From contig CANGME010000003.1 of NCBI GenBank assembly GCA_947455145.1, positions 1 through 64,000 on the forward strand: a stretch of DNA of 64,000 nt, read 5' to 3'. Shown one piece after another: positions 60,829-64,000 of this stretch. A program made the translations under genes and the position numbers. The DNA comes from Comamonadaceae bacterium (GTDB lineage Bacteria > Pseudomonadota > Gammaproteobacteria > Burkholderiales > Burkholderiaceae_C). The notes beneath the pieces are model-generated. The model saw only the letters and a list, made by a program, of their open reading frames with translations, was not told where the DNA came from and made no database searches. Numbering within the stretch: the first letter of the stretch is position 1; each line of letters opens with the position of its first letter.

Positions 60829-61281
60829 TCAAGCCGCAGGCCGCTCTTCATCCGGCCAGTCGCGGATATAGGCCTTGAGCATCTTATTCTCGAAGTCTTG
60901 GCTCTCCACCACGGCTTTGGCCACGTCATAAAAGCTGATCACACCCATCAGCATCTTTTTATCCAGTACCGGCAAGTAACGGGCATGGTGCTCCAGCATC
61001 ATGCGGCGCACGTCGTCCAGATCGGTCTCCATGGTGCAGGTGAGAGGCGTGCTGTCCATGGCCGACTGCACCGAGGTCGCTCCTATCACTTGCTTGTTCT
61101 TCACCAAGCATTTGATCACCTCACGAAAGGTCAACATGCCCACCAGATCCCCGTGCGACATCACCACCAAAGAACCCATGTCTTTTTCGGCCATAGTCTC
61201 TATCGCCTGAGCGAGTGAATCCTCCGGTGAGGCTGTGTACAGGGTGTTGCCCTTGACGCGCAGAATGTCGCTGACTTTCAT
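60829..61281 (-). CDS. Tandem CBS-domain protein
   Basis: 150 aa from ATG 61281 (MKVSDILRVKGNTLYTASPE); an upstream in-frame ATG at 61377 would extend into the divergent metY promoter and lacks similarity. Two CBS motifs: first DSLAQAIETMAEKDMGSLVV, second MTLDDVRRMMLEHHARYLPVL-like (~90-115) with LMGVISFYDVAKAVV. CBS pairs bind adenine nucleotides and sense energy status. No enzymatic domain. Confidence 0.92.
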   Translation of the reverse strand: MKVSDILRVKGNTLYTASPEDSLAQAIETMAEKDMGSLVVMSHGDLVGMLTFREVIKCLVKNKQVIGATSVQSAMDSTPLTCTMETDLDDVRRMMLEHHARYLPVLDKKMLMGVISFYDVAKAVVESQDFENKMLKAYIRDWPDEERPAA

Positions 61282-61375
61282 GGTGACCTCCATATGACTC
61301 ACGTATGCCGAATGGCGCTTCCAATATAGCCCACAATGGCGCACAAATAAACACTCTTTCACCCGGAGAAACCCC

Positions 61376-62674
61376 ATGCCCGGCTACTCAGACCCCGGCT
61401 TCGACACCCTGGCGCTACACGCCGGTGCCGCGCCCGACCCAACCACTGGCGCGCGCGCCGTGCCGATCCACCTCACCACCTCCTTCGTCTTTGAGTCCAG
61501 CGACCACGCCGCTGCGCTCTTCAACCTGGAGCGCGCGGGCCATGTGTACTCGCGCATCAGCAACCCCACCAACGCCGTGCTGGAACAACGCGTGGCCGCG
61601 CTGGAGGGCGGCATTGGGGCCATTGCCGTGGCCAGCGGGCAGGCCGCGTTGCACTTGGCCATTAGCACGCTGATGGGCGCGGGCTCGCACATCGTGGCCA
61701 GCACCGCGCTGTATGGTGGCTCGCAAAACCTGCTGCACTACACCTTGCGCCGTTTCGGCATTGACACCACCTTTGTGAAACCGGGCGACATTGACGGTTG
61801 GCGCGCGGCCGTGCGGCCCAACACGAAATTATTTTTTGGTGAAACCGTGGGTAACCCAGGCCTGGACGTGCTGGACATCCCCACCATCAGCGCCATCGCC
61901 CATGAGGCCCGCGTCCCCCTTCTGGTGGACTCCACCCTCACCTCGCCTTGGTTGATGAAACCGTTTGAACACGGGGCGGATTTGATCTACCACTCGGCCA
62001 CCAAATTCCTCAGTGGCCACGGCACGGTGATTGGCGGCGTGGTGGTGGACGGGGGCAGCTTCGATTGGGAACGTAGCGGCAAATTCCCCGAGCTGAGCCA
62101 AGCCTACGAGGGCTTTCACAACATGGTATTCAGCGAGGAATCCACCGTGGGTGCCTTCTTGCTGCGCGCACGCCGTGAGGGCCTGCGCGACTTCGGTGCC
62201 TGCATGAGCCCGCACACCGCTTGGCTGATTTTGCAAGGCATTGAGACCCTGCCGCTGCGCATGGCGCGGCATATGAGCAATACCGAAAAAGTGGTTGAAT
62301 TTTTGAGTCAACAGCCTTTTGTCTCACGCGTCGGTCACCCGATGTTGGAGAGCCACCCCAGCCACGCATTGGCCCGGCGTTTTCTGCCGCGCGGTGCGGG
62401 ATCGGTCTTCAGTTTTGACATCAAAGGCAGCCGCGAGCAGGGTAAAAAGTTCATCGAGGCGCTCAAAATTTTCAGCCATCTGGCCAACGTGGGTGACTGC
62501 CGCAGCCTGGTGATCCACCCCGCCAGCACCACGCATTTCCGCATGAGCGATGAGGCACTGCTTGCTGGCGGCATCAGCCAGGGCACGATTCGCCTCTCGA
62601 TCGGGCTGGAAGACCCTGACGATTTGATTGACGACCTCAAGCGTGCCTTGAAAGCAGCAGAAAAAACCACTTAG
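61376..62674 (+). CDS. metY: O-acetylhomoserine aminocarboxypropyltransferase (sulfhydrylase)
   Basis: 432 aa PLP enzyme of the Cys/Met-metabolism family, making homocysteine from O-acetylhomoserine and sulfide. FDTLALHAGAAPDPTTGARA opens the family. The PLP lysine lies in DLIYHSATKFLSGHGTVIGG (Lys ~208). The length of ~430 aa fits MetY rather than the shorter MetZ/MetB. Divergent from the CBS-domain gene. A palindromic repeat starts 2 nt after the stop. Confidence 0.93.
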   Translation: MPGYSDPGFDTLALHAGAAPDPTTGARAVPIHLTTSFVFESSDHAAALFNLERAGHVYSRISNPTNAVLEQRVAALEGGIGAIAVASGQAALHLAISTLMGAGSHIVASTALYGGSQNLLHYTLRRFGIDTTFVKPGDIDGWRAAVRPNTKLFFGETVGNPGLDVLDIPTISAIAHEARVPLLVDSTLTSPWLMKPFEHGADLIYHSATKFLSGHGTVIGGVVVDGGSFDWERSGKFPELSQAYEGFHNMVFSEESTVGAFLLRARREGLRDFGACMSPHTAWLILQGIETLPLRMARHMSNTEKVVEFLSQQPFVSRVGHPMLESHPSHALARRFLPRGAGSVFSFDIKGSREQGKKFIEALKIFSHLANVGDCRSLVIHPASTTHFRMSDEALLAGGISQGTIRLSIGLEDPDDLIDDLKRALKAAEKTT

Positions 62675-62676
62675 CA

Positions 62677-62727
62677 CCGTTCGGGCTGAGCCTGTCGAAG
62701 CCCCTTCGACAAGCTCAGGGCGAACGG
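62677..62727. repeat. Dispersed extragenic palindrome, copy 3
   Basis: Arms 62677-62700 and 62704-62727, 3-nt loop, almost fully complementary. Same family as 11004-11062 and 11888-11937. It begins 2 nt past the metY stop and ends 15 nt before the next ATG, so it fills the whole spacer. Confidence 0.92.
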
Positions 62728-62742
62728 ACTGGAGACCGACCC

Positions 62743-63561
62743 ATGTACCTCTCTGTCAACGACCAAAACACCTACTGCTACACCGGCGGCAAAGCGTTTG
62801 ACGCTGCCAAGCCGACCGTGGTCTTCATCCACGGCGTGCTCAATGACCACAGCGTGTGGATTTTGCAAAGTCGCTACCTGGCGCATCACGGTTGGAACGT
62901 GCTGGCTGTGGACTTGCCCGGCCACTGCCGCAGCGCAGGTGAAGCGCCGGCCAGCGTGGAGGCGGCGGCTGATTTTGTGGCCGCACTGCTGGACGCTGCG
63001 GGCGTGGCGCGCGCAGCGTTGGTGGGCCACAGTTGGGGTTCGCTAATCGCGCTGGAAGCCGCGTCAAGGCTGCAAGATCGTGTCAGCCACTTGGTGCTGG
63101 TGGGCACGGCCTACCCGATGAAGGTGTCGCAAGCGTTGTTGGACGTCGCCCTGAACGAGCCCATGAAGGCGCTCACCATGATCAACGTGTTCTCACGCAG
63201 CACGCTGGCTGCTCCACCCTCATCTCTTGGGCCCGGCACTTGGGTTTATGGCGCGAGCATGGCGCTGGGGCGGCGCGTGCTGGCCAGCAACACCGCAGTC
63301 AACGTATTTCACCGGGGCTTCAAAGCCTGTGACGCCTATGCCCATGGCGAGCAGGCCATCACGCAGATCACCTGCCCGGTGCTCTTCGTGCTGGGCGAGC
63401 AAGACCAGATGACACCGGCCAAAGCTGCGCAGGGGCTTATCAAGATGGCACGCGAATCTGGCAAGGTGGTACAAACTGCCCCGTTGCCAGTCGGCCACCA
63501 CCAAATGAGCGAGTCGCCGGATGCAACGCTGTTTGCCATTCGTGATTTTTTGAACGCGTAA
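62743..63561 (+). CDS. Alpha/beta hydrolase
   Basis: 272 aa. Oxyanion motif FIHGVLNDHSVW (~28-39), elbow LVGHSWGSLIALEA (Ser ~97), Asp region VLGEQDQMTP (~219-228) and His in VGHHQMSESP (~250). A complete Ser-Asp-His triad. No signal peptide. The palindromic repeat separates it from metY by only 68 nt, so it may be co-transcribed. Substrate unknown. Confidence 0.9.
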   Translation: MYLSVNDQNTYCYTGGKAFDAAKPTVVFIHGVLNDHSVWILQSRYLAHHGWNVLAVDLPGHCRSAGEAPASVEAAADFVAALLDAAGVARAALVGHSWGSLIALEAASRLQDRVSHLVLVGTAYPMKVSQALLDVALNEPMKALTMINVFSRSTLAAPPSSLGPGTWVYGASMALGRRVLASNTAVNVFHRGFKACDAYAHGEQAITQITCPVLFVLGEQDQMTPAKAAQGLIKMARESGKVVQTAPLPVGHHQMSESPDATLFAIRDFLNA

Positions 63562-63749
63562 TTTCAAAATAGTCGTGAAGACAGAATGGTTCTGGCTGAT
63601 GCGAACACCTGAGCATTAAGCGGTTTTTTATTCATTGCGTGTGTAGGTTTTCCAGTGCTTTACGTGAAAACCACCACAGGGAAAATCCGGAGAGATTGCC
63701 CATTGAATCAATGACAAAATGAAACATTGCCACCTTTTCTGGAGATACT
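63562..63749. other. Intergenic region before TRAP receptor
   Basis: 188 nt without a recognisable gene. A T-run (TTTTTTATTC, ~63625) lacks a clear stem. Confidence 0.35.
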
Positions 63750-64000
63750 ATGAAACTGCTTCGCACTCCCCTTGCCACTTTGGCCGTTGGTTTGTTGATT
63801 TCCCTGAGTGCAGGCGCTCAAAATATCTCTATTGCCACAGGTGGCACTGGCGGCGTGTATTACCCCATGGGCGGCGGCATGGCTTCGGTGCTGTCCAAGT
63901 ACGTGCCGGGCATGCAGGCCACGGCTGAAGTCACCGGCGGCTCGGTGGACAACCTCAAGCTACTGGGCAGCGGCAAGCCCTACATCGGCTTTGCCATGAC
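63750..64000 (+). CDS. TAXI-family TRAP transporter solute-binding protein, cut by window
   Basis: First ~83 residues only. ATG 63750 with GGAG 6-9 nt upstream. Signal peptide PLATLAVGLLISLSAGAQ. The mature start NISIATGGTGGVYYPMGGGM is the TAXI hallmark, followed by VTGGSVDNLKLLGSGKPYIG. Periplasmic receptor for a fused TRAP permease; the rest of the locus lies outside the window. Confidence 0.93.
   Translation, partial: MKLLRTPLATLAVGLLISLSAGAQNISIATGGTGGVYYPMGGGMASVLSKYVPGMQATAEVTGGSVDNLKLLGSGKPYIGFAM

Noticed and set aside
61282-61375. SAM-responsive riboswitch before metY
   Set aside because: The 94-nt divergent spacer shows no stem pattern of a known SAM class that I can recognise.

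Overview
The window looks like a chromosomal segment of a betaproteobacterium of the order Burkholderiales, most likely family Comamonadaceae (Rhodoferax/Polaromonas-like). The signs are high GC with codon use to match, several orphan Bug-type periplasmic receptors, exported alpha/beta hydrolases, and a dispersed CCGTTCGGGCTGAGC...-type palindrome. This assignment is an inference from gene content; no 16S rRNA gene is present.

Layout. 1-8.2 kb (minus strand): a tightly packed fatty/aromatic acyl-CoA beta-oxidation operon (acyl-CoA ligase, bifunctional hydratase/dehydrogenase, thiolase, small membrane protein, SDRs, hotdog thioesterase, MDR reductase). 8.2-14.7 kb: selO-msrB-yciB-bolA housekeeping/stress genes, a parvulin-type chaperone/PPIase, a substrate-binding lipoprotein and a dCACHE-PAS-GGDEF diguanylate cyclase. 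Two palindromic repeats flank the PPIase gene. 14.8-20.7 kb (plus): five genes for hydrolases and redox enzymes, four with export signals, which look like an envelope-located degradation module. 20.7-21.9 kb: a lipoprotein predicted to be an FN3 plus seven-bladed propeller protein. 22-30 kb: catabolic genes (amidohydrolase, dihydroxyphthalate-decarboxylase-like protein, Bug receptors, methyltransferase), then a sulfatase-Bug pair divergent from a LysR regulator.

30.2-35.4 kb is a small, decayed, AT-rich genomic island inserted in the 3' end of tRNA-His. Both ends are visible: a 28-nt copy of the tRNA 3' end (26/28 identical) lies at the far side, next to what appears to be the tRNA's original terminator. 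Inside are a RelB/ParE-like toxin-antitoxin pair, a C-terminal scrap of a tyrosine recombinase, a DUF1643 protein, an unknown 165-aa protein, an IS3 transposase remnant, a serralysin-like RTX metalloprotease and a triply damaged thermonuclease pseudogene.

35.5-46.3 kb is the most interesting chromosomal locus. It is a divergent pair of operons built from the Anbu proteasome-like peptidase, alpha-E proteins, circularly permuted ATP-grasp ligases and transglutaminase-like enzymes. Leftward are ATP-grasp, alpha-E and Anbu. Rightward are a 1153-aa transglutaminase/DUF2126 protein, an ATP-grasp/alpha-E fusion, and a transglutaminase with a long Gln-Ser repeat tail. A long inverted repeat sits between the two operons. 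Comparative genomics has predicted that such loci make and hydrolyse peptide-like bonds, but the substrate is unknown.

46.3-64 kb: accessory catabolic genes (nitroreductase, amidohydrolase, SnoaL-like, Bug, VOC, extradiol dioxygenase, phosphoesterase, DsbA-like, amidase, esterases, PrpD-like, MFS, tautomerase), then core genes aroC, a CBS-domain protein and an O-acetylhomoserine sulfhydrylase-type enzyme. The window ends inside a TAXI-type TRAP receptor gene.
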